The translations under genes and the position numbers were made by a program. Below are positions 25,001 through 35,900 of a stretch of 64,000 nt of DNA, piece by piece. Source of the stretch: Diplocarpon mali (Eukaryota > Ascomycota > Leotiomycetes > Helotiales > Drepanopezizaceae); contig JAENRP010000015.1 in the NCBI GenBank assembly GCA_024741835.1, positions 160,549 to 224,548 on the forward strand. The letters are read 5' to 3'. The notes under the pieces are model-generated. The model saw nothing but the letters and a program-made list of their open reading frames with translations. It was not told the origin of the DNA and did not search any database. Position 1 is the first letter of the stretch, and every line of letters begins with the position of its first letter.

Positions 25001-26060
25001 TCCCTTATTATAAAGATATCGACGCTTAAGGAACTGCCCGATTATTCGTTCAATAGATATATCAATTCGGCTATACTCTAGAGATAATTACCTTAGACTA
25101 AGGCCCCTAATTCGTCTCCTTATTTTAAAAAGAGTTCTACTATATTATTAGTATTAAGATTAAACTCTCTATAGCATACTATAAGGAGACTAATAGCTAA
25201 ACGGAGATTATAAATAAGTATATTAATTTAAGGCTATAGCCTTTTATTAATTACTATTAAGATAATTAAAGTAAACTGATTCTATTAATAGATTATATGC
25301 AATTGACTCTCCCTTATACTTCAATTAGTATAATCCTATATTAGCTTAAGTATAGAGTTACGCCTTAGATAAGTTGGGACTAGATCTCTTTAAAACCGTC
25401 CAGCTTATAAGAGAGACTGAACTAAGCAGAGGCTAGGCTAGTAGTAGAAAGAATATATATAGCTTAAGAAGTAGCAAAAGGCAATATAGAACGCGCCTAA
25501 GAGAAAATGCATAAGTTTATAAATCAATACTAAAGGGAGATTAATTAGAAACCTAAAGATATAGTCTACCTTTTAATAAAGAATCTTAAGAACTACCGCC
25601 CTAATAGGAAACTAGCTAATTAATAGGATAGTCCTTTCAAGGTCCTTAAGAAGGTAGGCAATTTATATTAGATCAAGTTGCCTATAGGTTTTATAATATA
25701 TAATATCTTCGCGCTAGAGCTACTATTTAAAGATCTGCAGAACCCTTTACTAAGTTAAGAATAACCTTAGCCTACTATAGAAAAGATCATTAGGTAAGAA
25801 GAGTATAAAGTATCTAAGATATTAAGTATACGCCTATCTTAAGGGAAACTAGAGTACTAGGTCAAATGGACTAATTATAATCCTGATTTAAATTAGTATT
25901 ACGCCTTAAATTTTATAAGGTTATTATATAAGATTCGCGACTTTCACTAGGCTAACCCTATAAAGCTAAGACCACTTTAAAACCTATAAGCTTAGCTAAA
26001 AGCTTAAGAAAGTAGTATAAAAGATTATAGTTACTTAAAAGATAATAAGCCAGATGCAAA
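22081..26060 (+). pseudogene. Gypsy pol remnant (PR-RT-RH-IN-chromodomain)
   Basis: The protease active site appears as ALIDTKAFNYLF (Asp-Thr at 22,216-22,221; the usual Gly is mutated to Lys). The reverse transcriptase shows an FCINYQKLN block near 23,250 and YLDN at 23,548-23,559, where YLDD is expected. RNase H shows KLETNTS near 23,980 and EIYNKEL near 24,110. Integrase shows an HHCC-type zinc region at about 24,725-24,860 and a D,D(35)E triad with codons at 24,916, 25,096 and 25,204, all in one frame. A chromodomain (EYKVSKILSIR ... EY-VKWTNYNP) spans about 25,800-25,890 and marks a chromovirus. Stop codons and frameshifts throughout exclude function. Confidence 0.88.
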
Positions 26061-26129
26061 ATAGGTTAGTAAACAAATTTAAAAATATAAATAAAAAAAA
26101 AGGAGAAAAATAATAAAAATATAAAAATA

Positions 26130-27020
26130 ATAACACTAAGCCTACTATCCTTTCCCCTTCTCCCCTTATAACTCCTCCGACCCCTTTTCCTTTGCGCTTA
26201 AGGAGACAAGCTCCAACTCCGTTCTAGAGCTGGAACTCGCCTTTTAAATACGCCCCTGCTTAAAACGACCCCGACCTCCTCTTGCCGCCACTGGCGCTGC
26301 CCTATTAGCTGCTGCGCTTAACGCTACCTTTGCTACTGCAAGTCCTCCTCCCCTTATAAGAGACTCTGCTACTATAGCAGTCTGCTCTACTAATATAGTA
26401 ATAGACCTTAAGAGGCTTAGTATAGTTCGGCTAGATTGCTCTAACCTTACTAGTTAAGACTTAATAAGGTCGCCGCGCTCTTATAAGAAAGTTAGCAATC
26501 GATTTAATACTAATTTAAGTTTAACTTATAGCAACTATCGCCTAGATCCCCTTTAGCTGGCTTACTATAGCCTTAGCTATAGAGCAGAGCTTTATAAGGC
26601 TAGCGCGTTTGAGTTAAATGCGGTTAGTTAAAGCCTCTGCGCTGGCCACTAATAAGAGGTTAATAAGGATCTAGGCGCGCTAGACCGCCTCTTAATAGAG
26701 CATCTTATAGTTCCCTGCCGAAACTGCCTAAGCGTTATCATTATTATTATCGCCGCTGTTATCCTCCTCTTACTGCTAGGCAGCCTCCTCCTGCTACTTC
26801 TTAAAGGCTATAAATAGCGCCGCGAACTCCTTACTAATATAGGAGGAAAGCTGTAAATAAGTGTTAAAGCGACTAGAACTTTGGACTTAATTCAAAGTAC
26901 TTATAAGGATGCACTCTGCCTTCTGCTCTTAGCATTAGTAGCACTTCTTACTACGTTTTAATTTAAACTCGCACTTATATGCGATATCGCATATAAGGCG
27001 CTGTATATACTAGCAATAAC
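26130..27020 (-). pseudogene. Antisense ORF inside the Gypsy element
   Basis: Between the chromodomain and the 3' LTR the GC content rises, and the minus strand reads as one protein-like frame of roughly 290 codons. Interruptions in that frame are almost all TAG/TAA at places where Gln fits, as in the sense ORFs. Near its N-terminus is a Lys/Cys-rich motif (KCEFKLKRSKKCY-C, then QKAEC) followed by helical, Gln/Glu-rich stretches (SSYISKEFAALFIAFKK; EAVQRAQILINLLLVASAEAL). The plus strand here shows no comparable coding pattern. The function is unknown; a small metal-binding accessory protein is only a guess. The boundaries are approximate. Confidence 0.55.
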
Positions 27021-27382
27021 AAACGCAGTAGGCTATTGCAAAGGCGCTTAATAGCAAGGGAATTAGCACTACGCATATTAGACGCGATTCGACCCTAGAC
27101 TAGGGCAAACTTACTTATAGTAGTTGGTAGTAGTAGTAGTAATTGTTTCTACTACTATGCATTAGCCCTACGCTATAGTAGTAGGAGTAGGGGACTTATA
27201 CGGTTATATATAATTATTATACTAAAGAAGGAAGATCTTATAGAGGGAAAAACAAATTTAAGTATATAACGCAACTTACGCTAAACCAAATATAGAATAG
27301 TACTATTTATATAATAATACGCTAAGTACATTACTATATAAAAATCATCTTAACCTACTAACGCTTATAGGCAAGCGTTCTT

Positions 27383-27394
27383 AAAGGGGGAGGG
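27383..27394 (+). other. Polypurine tract
   Basis: AAAGGGGGAGGG three bases upstream of the 3' LTR, the standard position of the plus-strand primer of an LTR retrotransposon. Confidence 0.75.
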
Positions 27395-27397
27395 TAG

Positions 27398-27704
27398 TAT
27401 AACAGCTGCACCTCCACTTAATGCAATTACCTAGGAGTGCGGCGTTTTAAGGTTTTACAATCTCGATTCGATATAAGGTTTTTTCAAATCGACCCTAAAG
27501 GTGCAAAAGGATATTCTTATATAATATTATATAAATAGATAAAGAGCCTTAAGCTGCTTATATATATAAGGAAGAAGGGCTCTCCTTTAAGAAGGGCTCC
27601 TTAACTTCTTCGTTTCCTTCATATTAGACCTATAGAATACGCCTTTTGCACCACTTCTTGCTCCCATACTTGATCTCGCACTTCGGCGGTTCTATATCGT
27701 TATA
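27398..27704 (+). repeat. 3' LTR of the Gypsy element
   Basis: 307 bp, starting TATAACAGCTGC (TG mutated to TA) and ending CGTTATA, followed by the ATATT target repeat. Gap-free alignment to the 5' LTR. Confidence 0.92.
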
Positions 27705-27709
27705 ATATT
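27705..27709 (+). repeat. Gypsy target-site duplication, right
   Basis: ATATT, identical to 20,136-20,140. The mariner sequence resumes immediately after it. Confidence 0.85.
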
Positions 27710-28143
27710 AGCCTAAGGAGTACGTCGATTTACTCTTAAGGCTATAACCTATTAAATAAGGTATTTTCGTTATAGAGTATTTAAGTGAGCTTTATAGCCT
27801 TAAAGATGATATTAAAAAGTCAATTAAGTCTATAAAGTGTACTAAACTTAACGTTAAGTAAGGTTCAATTAAAGGGCGATCTAATCTTAAGTCCAATTGG
27901 CATTAAAATAAAGAGTCTAATAGCGTACTCGTTTGTTATAAGAGGTCTATTTTATAAGTGTCTTTAAAGTTGGTATATTAAATAAAGAATCCATATTAAA
28001 AGCGTTGATTTTCAATATAAAAAGCGGCAAATTATTATAGATAAATCATTAGCTATACCCCCTGTATATAAGCCCTATTAATAGAAACCGGTAGAATTAC
28101 GCTAAGATAGCACTTATACATTATTTCAGGCATATACTAAGTA

Positions 28144-30882
28144 AGTCTAAAAGGTGCCCATTCAAAATAGTTGGCACTAGATCTTGTATTGAACCTTCTC
28201 CTGTTGATAACCTTTGCTTTGTCGCAGGCCAAGAAAAATACGAATTCCACCAAGCCTATACCGCCCAATCAAATCAATATTGCCTTACCTAACATAGAAG
28301 ATCTTTCGGGAGGCACCACTTGATAAGCAAGTAGTATCTGCTTAACCAATCAATAGTGGCGGCAAAAGATCATGGGAAAACGCCTTATTATGGTTGCCAT
28401 TATATATTGCATCCAAGAACAAGCTATCCTTAACCCTATTTGATTCCCTCTATAAAAGGTTAGTAGTAGTAAGGCTAAGAACATGCCAAGTTAGCTATAT
28501 AGCTATCGTGCATGACTATACTAGTATCCACTAAGCTTCGATAATAAGGATAGCAGAGAAGGAAAACATTGAGGAGGTATAGCTTGCAACTTGTGTTTCC
28601 GGAGACACCAGGTTAATAAGGTAGTTGGTATCAACTTTATACAGAGCGTACCAAGTTGGTGGAGTTTGCAAACTCAACATTAACGTCGTTTTTAAGGCGG
28701 GTTAAGAGTAGGTGGAATGAGCCTTCACAAGGTATCTGTTTTGTCTTTGACAAAGTAATGATTAATCGCTATACTTCTGAAATTAACCTCTACAAAAACT
28801 AACCAAGCTGTACTTTGTCATAAGCCAAGAAAATACCACAGTAGCATATCTAGTAGGGTGTTTTGCTACAAAGAGTAGGCGTGCGAGATTAAATCGAACT
28901 TTTATATAGTGCTTGATTGGTCTGTGTTAAGCACAGAGCCGCAGCGGTTAACCACTATAACCTGTCCGCTGCATAAGTGCAGAAACAAGGGACAATAAAC
29001 CTCAACCTAAACTTGAACTTGAACAGGTAATAAGATAGTTGGCAGCTGTTTGCATCAGAACCTGGATCAAACCCGAAACCAATCGCATCCAAGATTCAAC
29101 TACCCCCCAACTTCCAGCCCCTGCTAATCTACTCCAACAAAGTAGCTACCTCCTCAACCTCTACGCCTCTATAGCCCAGTGATAGAAAAACGGGGCCGTT
29201 TCAGACCTGTCACCAGCACCGACCTCCAGAACCCAAGGACTCGGACCTCAGCTTGCGATCGGGGTCCATTTACTCTGTACTCTGCATGGCATCGCACGAG
29301 CAGACGCCAAGCCAGCATAAGATCATTGCGCTTCCTCGAGGAAGCGCAGTGCTCTGGATCCAGATCCAGATCCAAATCCATCGACAGGAGAATAGCAAAT
29401 GTCCTCTCTTCTTCCCGTCGAAGAAGAATTTCTTTCTAAAGAGAAAAGAGGCGGAAGCGCAGATCTCATCTCATCATAGCTCGTCTCGTACCAAAGCAGC
29501 CAACAAATCAATCAGTCACGATGCGGGATGCGCCGTACAAACCCTGAGATCTCATGCGCCACAAATAACTTTAACTTATAAAGTCCTCCTTCGTGCCTAT
29601 TCCCCCCATCCCCGCCCCTCCGACCAAAAATAGAAAAGAAAGAGGACGAAGGAAAAAAAGAGCAACAACAACAACAACAACAGAAAAGCCTCACCTCAAA
29701 CCCCCCGACCAGCCCATCCAAACCACCGCCCTCTCCAACGCATAAACGGCATCCGCAGCCTGCACCGCGGTCGGAGACACGGCGCCCCCCGTCTCGCGCG
29801 CGCTGCGTTTCCGATCCTAAGCGCCGTTTCGCGCCGGCTCGCGGCTGTAGGTTTCGGGTTTCGGGTTCTGGCGGCTAGGTGATTCAGGTTTTGCGATTTT
29901 GCGGTGGCGAGAGGAGGGGGGAGGGAGGAGAGAGAGGGGAGACCGTCGTCCGCGTGGGCTCGCTGGGGAGGTGCATCCGAACGCTTGTTCACTTGATCCT
30001 TCTCCTTCTTCTATGTCCCCGATCGGCTCTTTTTTCTCATTCACTCGTGTATTCTATATTTTGATATTTTTCTCCTTTGAGGAACTCTAGGAATAGTGTG
30101 TCGCGTCCAGCTTAATTTTAGGTTAGGGCGCGGGCGTGCCATCTATGCTAGCCTGGTCGCGGCGTCGGAGGGTCGCTTATTTTTGTCGGTTCCGGGGTGC
30201 AGGGCGGAAGTGCGAACTGGGAATAGTATACGACAGATTTCTTTTTTGGAGGAAGGGGGAGGGGCGGGGGAGATGGGGCTCTACTGGGCCCGGTAACAAC
30301 ATACAATCATACGTCATCGGGGCAACGACATCTCCCGTCTCTGCAAATGTCCAGCTTCGTAGCTGGGGGAGACAGAGGGACGTAAGTGAAAGTTATGCGA
30401 AAAACTTGGATTCTATTGGGTATCTATTGACGTGGTGCTAACATCCAAAGACTCACTGACCATTCTAGGTAATACAGATTTACCATACCAAAAGAAAAAG
30501 GGACGTGAAGAAGGGAAGAAATAATCAAACGCTTCCCTCTACGCAGACCCAAGACCAAGACCAAGACCATGACCAATCCTAGAACCTCAGTTATCTATTG
30601 CTGCTCTAATTCTATGCTTTTATTTTCCCCACGCCTACTCCGTCTGAATAAAATTTCGAGTTAGAGGCAATTATTTTTGCAGGAGGCGTCCTGCGCCCTG
30701 CGAGCGGGGTGTGATGTCGTGGTAATGACAGACTACCCGCCGCTCGCCTGTCTTACGATCGCTTTTTCGCCTTCCACCTATGTCCTGCCCTTGGCCTACC
30801 AAAGTCCTGGCCTCAAGACCCCTATCAAGTTTACCCTCTCCCTGCCCAGTCATGTGCCAGAGCAAGTTCAGATCGAGTTAGC
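28144..30882. other. Right edge of AT-rich island and intergenic region
   Basis: AT-rich degraded sequence continues to about 29,100 and includes single ends of the GTCGCAGGCC family (28,221 and a mutated one near 28,810). From about 29,100 composition returns to normal. Frames at 29,170-30,441 overlap on both strands and are low-complexity (Arg, Ser and Pro rich); I see no gene. The stretch 30,540-30,880 lies downstream of the transporter gene. Confidence 0.55.
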
Positions 30883-32412
30883 TTAATGCGCATCCTCGTC
30901 ACGGCCGGGCCAACAGATCATGTGCCCGAAGAAGGCACGGATGTGGAAGCCCATAATGAGCAGCAAGGCGAAGAAGAGCACGGTACCCATGCCAGTACCG
31001 ATGAGTTGAATGGCGGGACTGCTGAGCCTCTCGCCGATCTTGATCGTGGCGATGGTGAAGCCGACGTTGGGGAAGACCTTCGCGTACCAGTTGAGATGAA
31101 AGTCGTTGTGTGGGATACCGTCGATCATGGCGACAATTGCGATGGAGAAGGCCCAGAAGGCAAGCATCCATAGGAAGATGGCCATCAGGATAGCGAGGAG
31201 CGAGAGAATGTCAGGGATTAGGGTCTGGTTGGGGGCCGATATACCATTCAGGTCGGTGTACACCTCGAACAGCCGGGTCTCTTGAACATCTTGTGCCATG
31301 CCGATGAAAGCGAGAGCTGTGAAACTGGGCGGCCCAACGGCGATGAACATTGCGGGGCGAGAGAGGTAGGCTGGGAGGCCAGAAGTGAGGAGGCGCCCGA
31401 AGTAGAGCGGGTACATGAATAGCGAGATGAAGAACCCGAGACCTTGGTAGGAAAGACCGGCGACGAGGATGGACATGGCGTGCTCGGGCGGTTGGGTCTT
31501 GCCGATGGCTGAAGCGATGGTGCCGACGAGCATGGCCGGGAAAATGGGCAGGACCCAGCCGGGCAAAACGTTAGTGATGACGAGTTTCTTCACACAGAAC
31601 AGGAGGTGGTAGTAGAAGATTGCGAGCAGAGTCGCGGCGAATGTGTAGATCCAGAAAGCGTAGCGGAGAGCGGTGATCAGCCAGGGCCCAGAGTTGGGGA
31701 CACCGTAGGCGGTTGTATTCGAGATCATAGTCGCGATGGTGAGAAAGAACGTTGCGATGAAGAAGCCTTCGTGCGGGTTGGTGAAGGCCTTGGTCAGAGT
31801 GCCTGGGTGGACGATGAAGCGAGTTATCATGGTGCCGGTGACGGCAGTGAAGAAGATGATATTCAAGACAAATAGAAATGTACCGAGCCCAGTCAGGCCT
31901 GAAAATCGATTTGGGATGACGGAGATCGTGAACGCCACTCCGCCTGTTGACATTGTCCAGGCGTACCATGCAAATGTAAAGTGCTTGAGTCGCTCTTTGG
32001 AAGTATGAGGCCCGGCCGAGATGTGATGATGATCGTGGGCGGCTGGCTTGGGGATTTCGATCTCCCTCTCTTGCAAGTCCACCTTTTCCATATCATTGTT
32101 GAAGGTGTACGCATCGACAGGGAAATGACTGAAAGGTCGAGAGATCTGAGGATACGTCATGTTGTTGGAAATATCGGAAGATCTTCTTTGCGATAGAGGA
32201 GATACCGTCTTGTGGTCGTCAGTCGCGAGGAGCGCGGATTGTCGTCTCGAGATGAATTCCAGCGTTGCTTCGATGCTGCCACGAATTCGAGAATCTCTGC
32301 GTTCGTCGCGGAGGACGGTCTTTTTCCATTGAACGAGCTTGTCGACGGGGTCGATTTGGGAGGACATATTTAGAATAAGTGAACGAAGGTAGGATTGGGA
32401 ATGTGGATGCAT
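30883..32412 (-). CDS. TDT-family (Mae1/SLAC1-like) anion/dicarboxylate transporter
   Basis: A single exon of 509 codons; M16 (32,367) is an alternative start close to the family norm. The first ~145 residues are hydrophilic and cytosolic with a His-rich patch (HDHHH). Then follow about ten membrane spans, beginning FTFAWYAWTMSTGGVAFTIS, with the family's conserved segments EGFFIATFFLTIATMISNT and SGPWL...FWIYTF...LAIFYYHLLF, and ending in a short charged tail (PGRDEDAH). The tellurite-resistance/dicarboxylate transporter family includes yeast malate permease Mae1 and the sulfite pump Ssu1. The NPHEGFF and YGVPNSGPWL blocks favour the Mae1 side, so C4-dicarboxylate uptake or efflux at the plasma membrane is likely, but substrate is not proven by sequence. 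Confidence 0.85.
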   Translation of the reverse strand: MHPHSQSYLRSLILNMSSQIDPVDKLVQWKKTVLRDERRDSRIRGSIEATLEFISRRQSALLATDDHKTVSPLSQRRSSDISNNMTYPQISRPFSHFPVDAYTFNNDMEKVDLQEREIEIPKPAAHDHHHISAGPHTSKERLKHFTFAWYAWTMSTGGVAFTISVIPNRFSGLTGLGTFLFVLNIIFFTAVTGTMITRFIVHPGTLTKAFTNPHEGFFIATFFLTIATMISNTTAYGVPNSGPWLITALRYAFWIYTFAATLLAIFYYHLLFCVKKLVITNVLPGWVLPIFPAMLVGTIASAIGKTQPPEHAMSILVAGLSYQGLGFFISLFMYPLYFGRLLTSGLPAYLSRPAMFIAVGPPSFTALAFIGMAQDVQETRLFEVYTDLNGISAPNQTLIPDILSLLAILMAIFLWMLAFWAFSIAIVAMIDGIPHNDFHLNWYAKVFPNVGFTIATIKIGERLSSPAIQLIGTGMGTVLFFALLLIMGFHIRAFFGHMICWPGRDEDAH

Positions 32413-32571
32413 AGGGAGAGCGGAGCAGGGAGGGATAATTAAGAAAGCAGCTATGTACTCATCGCCGTGAAGGAGCGGATCCCAGCGGACCCCGGTCTGC
32501 TTTGAAGGCCATTCGCATCGTATTCAAACGACCGATCTCATGCTGAGGCTGAGGCTGTTGGGGGTGGGGGG

Positions 32572-32593
32572 NNNNNNNNNNNNNNNNNNNNNN
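32572..32593. other. Assembly gap (22 N)
   Basis: A run of N flanked on both sides by G-runs (GGGGTGGGGGG and GGGGC), so a poly-G or G-rich tract of unresolved length. Confidence 0.98.
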
Positions 32594-32870
32594 GGGGCAG
32601 TTCGAGAGCCCCATTTGTTACTGCCAAGTCAAGCCGCCATTAGGGATGAGCCTCAAGTTAGAGGTGCCGGGTCCCAGGTCCCAGTTGATGGGGGCCAAGG
32701 CAGCCAAGGAATCCAGGATTGGGACGAGTCGAGGGAATGCCATGTCGAGGTGGGCCGCGATCTGACTTTCATTGGACGGCCAACTGGGGGACGGCTATAT
32801 GGTCAGTAGCAGCCAAGCAGCGCAGGGTCTGTTCCTCGAAATGACATCCAAACCCATATCCAGACCCACG

Positions 32871-32910
32871 CCCAGAGCCGTGCCCAGAGCCGTGCCCAGA
32901 GCCGTACCCA
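32871..32910 (+). repeat. 12-bp minisatellite, three copies
   Basis: CCCAGAGCCGTG repeated three times, the last copy with one change (ending CCGTA). Non-coding by context. Confidence 0.75.
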
Positions 32911-35900
32911 CATCAATCCGTTAGAGATCCCCCTCACTCGAAATAGCAGCAGTGGCACGTGCTCAGCCCCGGAGATAAGTCGGGTCGAGTCGCAAGCCCA
33001 GCTGGTACTGTACCGTCATTACCAGAGTGGTGGCGCGCAGAGCCTTGGATGGCCTGTGCACCAGGCTGGGCACAATGTGCAGCAACCGGACCGGTCCACA
33101 TTATGTTCCACAGCAATGGATGGTAAATGTACCTACGACCTCCCCTTAGCTACCGCGTTGAACTGGTCTCCGGGGCCTGCCGCTAAGAGCCAAGGGAGAC
33201 ACGGGATCATTCCGCTGCCATACTTCATTGACATATCTGCCTCTGCCAATGGCAATGAACGTCCATCGACTGCTGCACTCGACGCAGACAACTCGATGCT
33301 TGACGTAGCAATGAGACTTCGTTTCGCCGAGCTGCCGACGTTTGGGTGCGGTCCTGGGACACGAGAGCGCTGGGCAGAGGTTCTTGGAGGGTGCGATCGA
33401 CCGGAAAAGATGCCTAGCGTGTAAGACGACGATGGGGCCTCCTTGGCAATACCGAAGTCCAGGGTAGCTTCCCAATCGCTATCCGCCGCGGGAGATCTGC
33501 TCGCGTCAAATGTGCAGGTGGTACAGGACTCTGCCGTGCAGTAGAGGGAGTATGACACTCCTTGGTGCTTCGATCTGATCTGGGAGAAGCGGCAAAAGCA
33601 TGACAGTGGTAAAGTACAGAGATCCCCATTGATCCCGAGGATAACCTGGCTGAGCGTCTCCACGCTGGTCAATCAGTACCGATTCGAGGCTGCTTAGACT
33701 TGAACAAGCAAAGGAACAACCAACCTCCTGTCCGATTGCCCTGCGAAGCTGGAGAATCAATGTCCGTAGGTAGGCCAAGTCGCGATGTGGGTGTATGTTG
33801 AGTCTCATGCTGGGTGGCGCATCACATGCATTCGATGCCAGAAGACGCCGTCGTACTCCATCATACGTGGATAACTCGATTTCAGATCGAAACCAACGCC
33901 AGGCTGGCCATCGATGTTGTGGTGGACCAGCACTCAAATCAGCGTTCCAGATCAGCATGGTGGTGAAAGAAAACATGGGCTATCAAAACTCCCAAGCTGC
34001 CCAGCGCCTTGGCCCACCCGGCAAGATGACCAGGGTATGTGCCACGATTTTCTATCTCCTTCACGAGATTGCGTGAGGTCGCCGACCAGAAAATGTCGTA
34101 TGGAGTACGTATCTCCCTTTCCGCAGCCAAAGACAGAGGCCCTAAGCAAAGGACAGAGGTAGCCAGTTATTAACAGCTACATGCCGCATGACAGCTTCCA
34201 CGCCCCGCATGCCCGATGGGCAGAGGGAGATTGCCCATTCAAACTTGATCTCTGGTGTTGATAAGCGAAGGCAAACCCTGCGCAATGGGTCCACTAGTGA
34301 GAAACATTATTACGCTTCCTAGGGTTCAACTTCGTCGCAGGCCAAACAAACACCACATGAAAGAGTATTGAGCCCTTCAGACCCACTTTAAGCCGCCATT
34401 GATAGTGCCCTGGTTTCGAGTTCGCTTGGACTGCGGTACTGTATATACTAGTTCAGAAAGATCAACCTAATTTGCTGATCAATAGTGGCCCCACCTGCAA
34501 GGACAGGAGTTGCTGGGCACCACTATTGTCAAATCTTTCCATTGTGCAAATGTGGACCTCTATTTCCTAGGAGGTAAGTGAGATTCTGGTTGATCAAAGA
34601 CCTTGTAATGGACATGCCCACATTTGCAGCCCGTTGGGCGAAAAAAAAAGGGAGTATCTCCCCTCGTCGATTTTGACTGTGCTCCGCTCCAGATATGAAA
34701 CGACTTGACTGGTAAATACAGCAATATCAGCACCGAACGAGACATGTTCTCCACGGAGTTTCGTCCCCCAAAGAGTCTTGGCTGACAAATTTCTGGTCCA
34801 GGTGATGGATTAAAACCTCGCGCGAACATGGTTGACGAGCTTTCAATTTTTTCATCTCCGAGTTGCAAGTATCGAGTTTTGAAACTGAAACAATCAGAAG
34901 ATACAAGTTCCCGGGAGCTTTGCGTAATTTCCTGCGTGGTTTTTGTACCGTGTCAGCTTGGTCCACCTAGATGTAAATTACAAACCAGGTCGACGGCTCA
35001 GACCCGGAAAGTGATTTTCTATTCCTGCGAAGTCACAGGCGAAGGATTTGGCAAATTGATAGGTCCCATTAGTAGTCGTTAGCCTGAAGTTCTTCGCTGA
35101 GAGATCCTAGAAAGGCAAAGAAGTCAGCTCCTCAGCTTCACTGCTACATGCAGTGCCTCGTCTCTGTGAGAGGACTGAAGCAAGATGATTGCAGCCAAGA
35201 ATATGCGTCGTTGTGAGTCTGTAGGCGTCATTGTGCACAAGGTTTTTTTTGTGAAATAATCGGCGATCATTTTTAAATTCCAAAGTCGAGATCATCAGCC
35301 AAGATGCAATTTTGGCCCAACGTGTCCGAGCCAAGAAATGCCAACAATGCAACAGTACTCGCTATTTGTACATAGGCTGCAGGCGGGTTGTGGGCCGTCA
35401 TTACAAGGTCCTCGACGAGCTAGAAATCCACCTGCCCGCAGGAGTCCAAGGCTTACATTTGCAGCCAATTAAAGAATGCGCATAATTCGCGACTCCGATC
35501 TTATGAGTTATGCCTTGGGTTTTCGACATGCCTAGCTATTAGTTCGTGATTTGAGGCTTTGGATGTAGTACTTCTTGGCCGCGTCCCCAACAGAGAAAAC
35601 GGTGTCATTATAGTATCGAGTAATTGACTTCTACGACACATGTCGGCGGTGACATCTCCATGTTGATGAAAGTGCGCTTAAAAGTCTCAGTGTGGGTGAG
35701 GTCGTTGAGCCGGCCGATATGTGAGATCGACGACAAATCGACGATCCTATCGAGGGCTATGCACGAAACGATCTTGTTGCGCTGAGAACTGAAGCGCAAT
35801 AGTAGAGGAATTCACGATTCCTCCATTCTGCAGAGTCATTTATAGGTCACTTTTTGTCAGATTGCATTTGGGAACGCGAGGTTCTTTGCTCGCAAGGAGT

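Larger units (their letters stand above)
20141..27704 (+). mobile_element. Chromodomain Ty3/Gypsy LTR retrotransposon, complete but RIP-dead
   Basis: A 7,564-bp element with two 307-bp LTRs, a 5-bp ATATT target duplication, a polypurine tract before the 3' LTR, and the order gag, protease, reverse transcriptase, RNase H, integrase, chromodomain on the + strand. An extra antisense ORF lies between the chromodomain and the 3' LTR. The element sits inside a mariner copy, so it is the younger of the two. Stops are mostly TAA/TAG where Gln is expected, and LTR differences are all transitions in my comparison, the RIP signature. A primer binding site right after the left LTR is not recognisable, probably because of mutation. 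Confidence 0.93.
19370..27994 (-). pseudogene. Tc1/mariner transposase, disrupted and RIP-mutated
   Basis: The start codon at 27,994 (MDSLFNIPTLK) opens the N-terminal DNA-binding part, with many CAA/CAG-to-TAA/TAG stops. The frame is broken by the Gypsy element between 27,705 and 20,140, then resumes to a stop at 19,370-19,372. The second catalytic Asp is in DNVKGYASKYT (codon near 19,671). The third catalytic residue is the Glu of SPNLNPIE (19,565-19,590). The spacing between them is 34 residues, so this is the DD34E (Tc1) class. The Asn in SPNLNPIE, where the family has Asp, and Tyr for His in KGYAS are the G-to-A and C-to-T changes expected from RIP. No functional protein is possible. Confidence 0.85.
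19290..28143 (-). mobile_element. Tc1/mariner (DD34E) transposon split by a Gypsy element
   Basis: The two outer ends are inverted repeats: TACTTCGTACCATAGG followed by ATAATGTACAA-type sequence at 19,290, and TTATACATTAT leading to TACTAAGTA at 28,135-28,143. They match the two ends of the MITE at 1,542-1,794. Removing the inserted Gypsy element and one 5-bp target repeat leaves about 1,285 bp, the normal size of a Tc1/mariner (fungal impala elements are about 1.3 kb). The transposase reads on the minus strand, so the element's 5' end is at 28,143. TA at both outer ends fits mariner target-site use. It is heavily RIP-mutated and cannot be autonomous. Confidence 0.9.

Noticed and set aside
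9017..32412. Secondary-metabolite cluster formed by the FAD oxidase and the transporter.
   Set aside because: No polyketide synthase, peptide synthetase, terpene synthase or cluster regulator is present, and 20 kb of dead transposons separate the two genes.
33133..34130. Three overlapping minus-strand frames with fairly protein-like composition (for example the stretch containing YDIFWSATSRNLVKEIENRG).
   Set aside because: They are in different frames, no consistent set of introns joins them, and no domain is recognisable. It could be a real but divergent gene; evidence is too thin to annotate.
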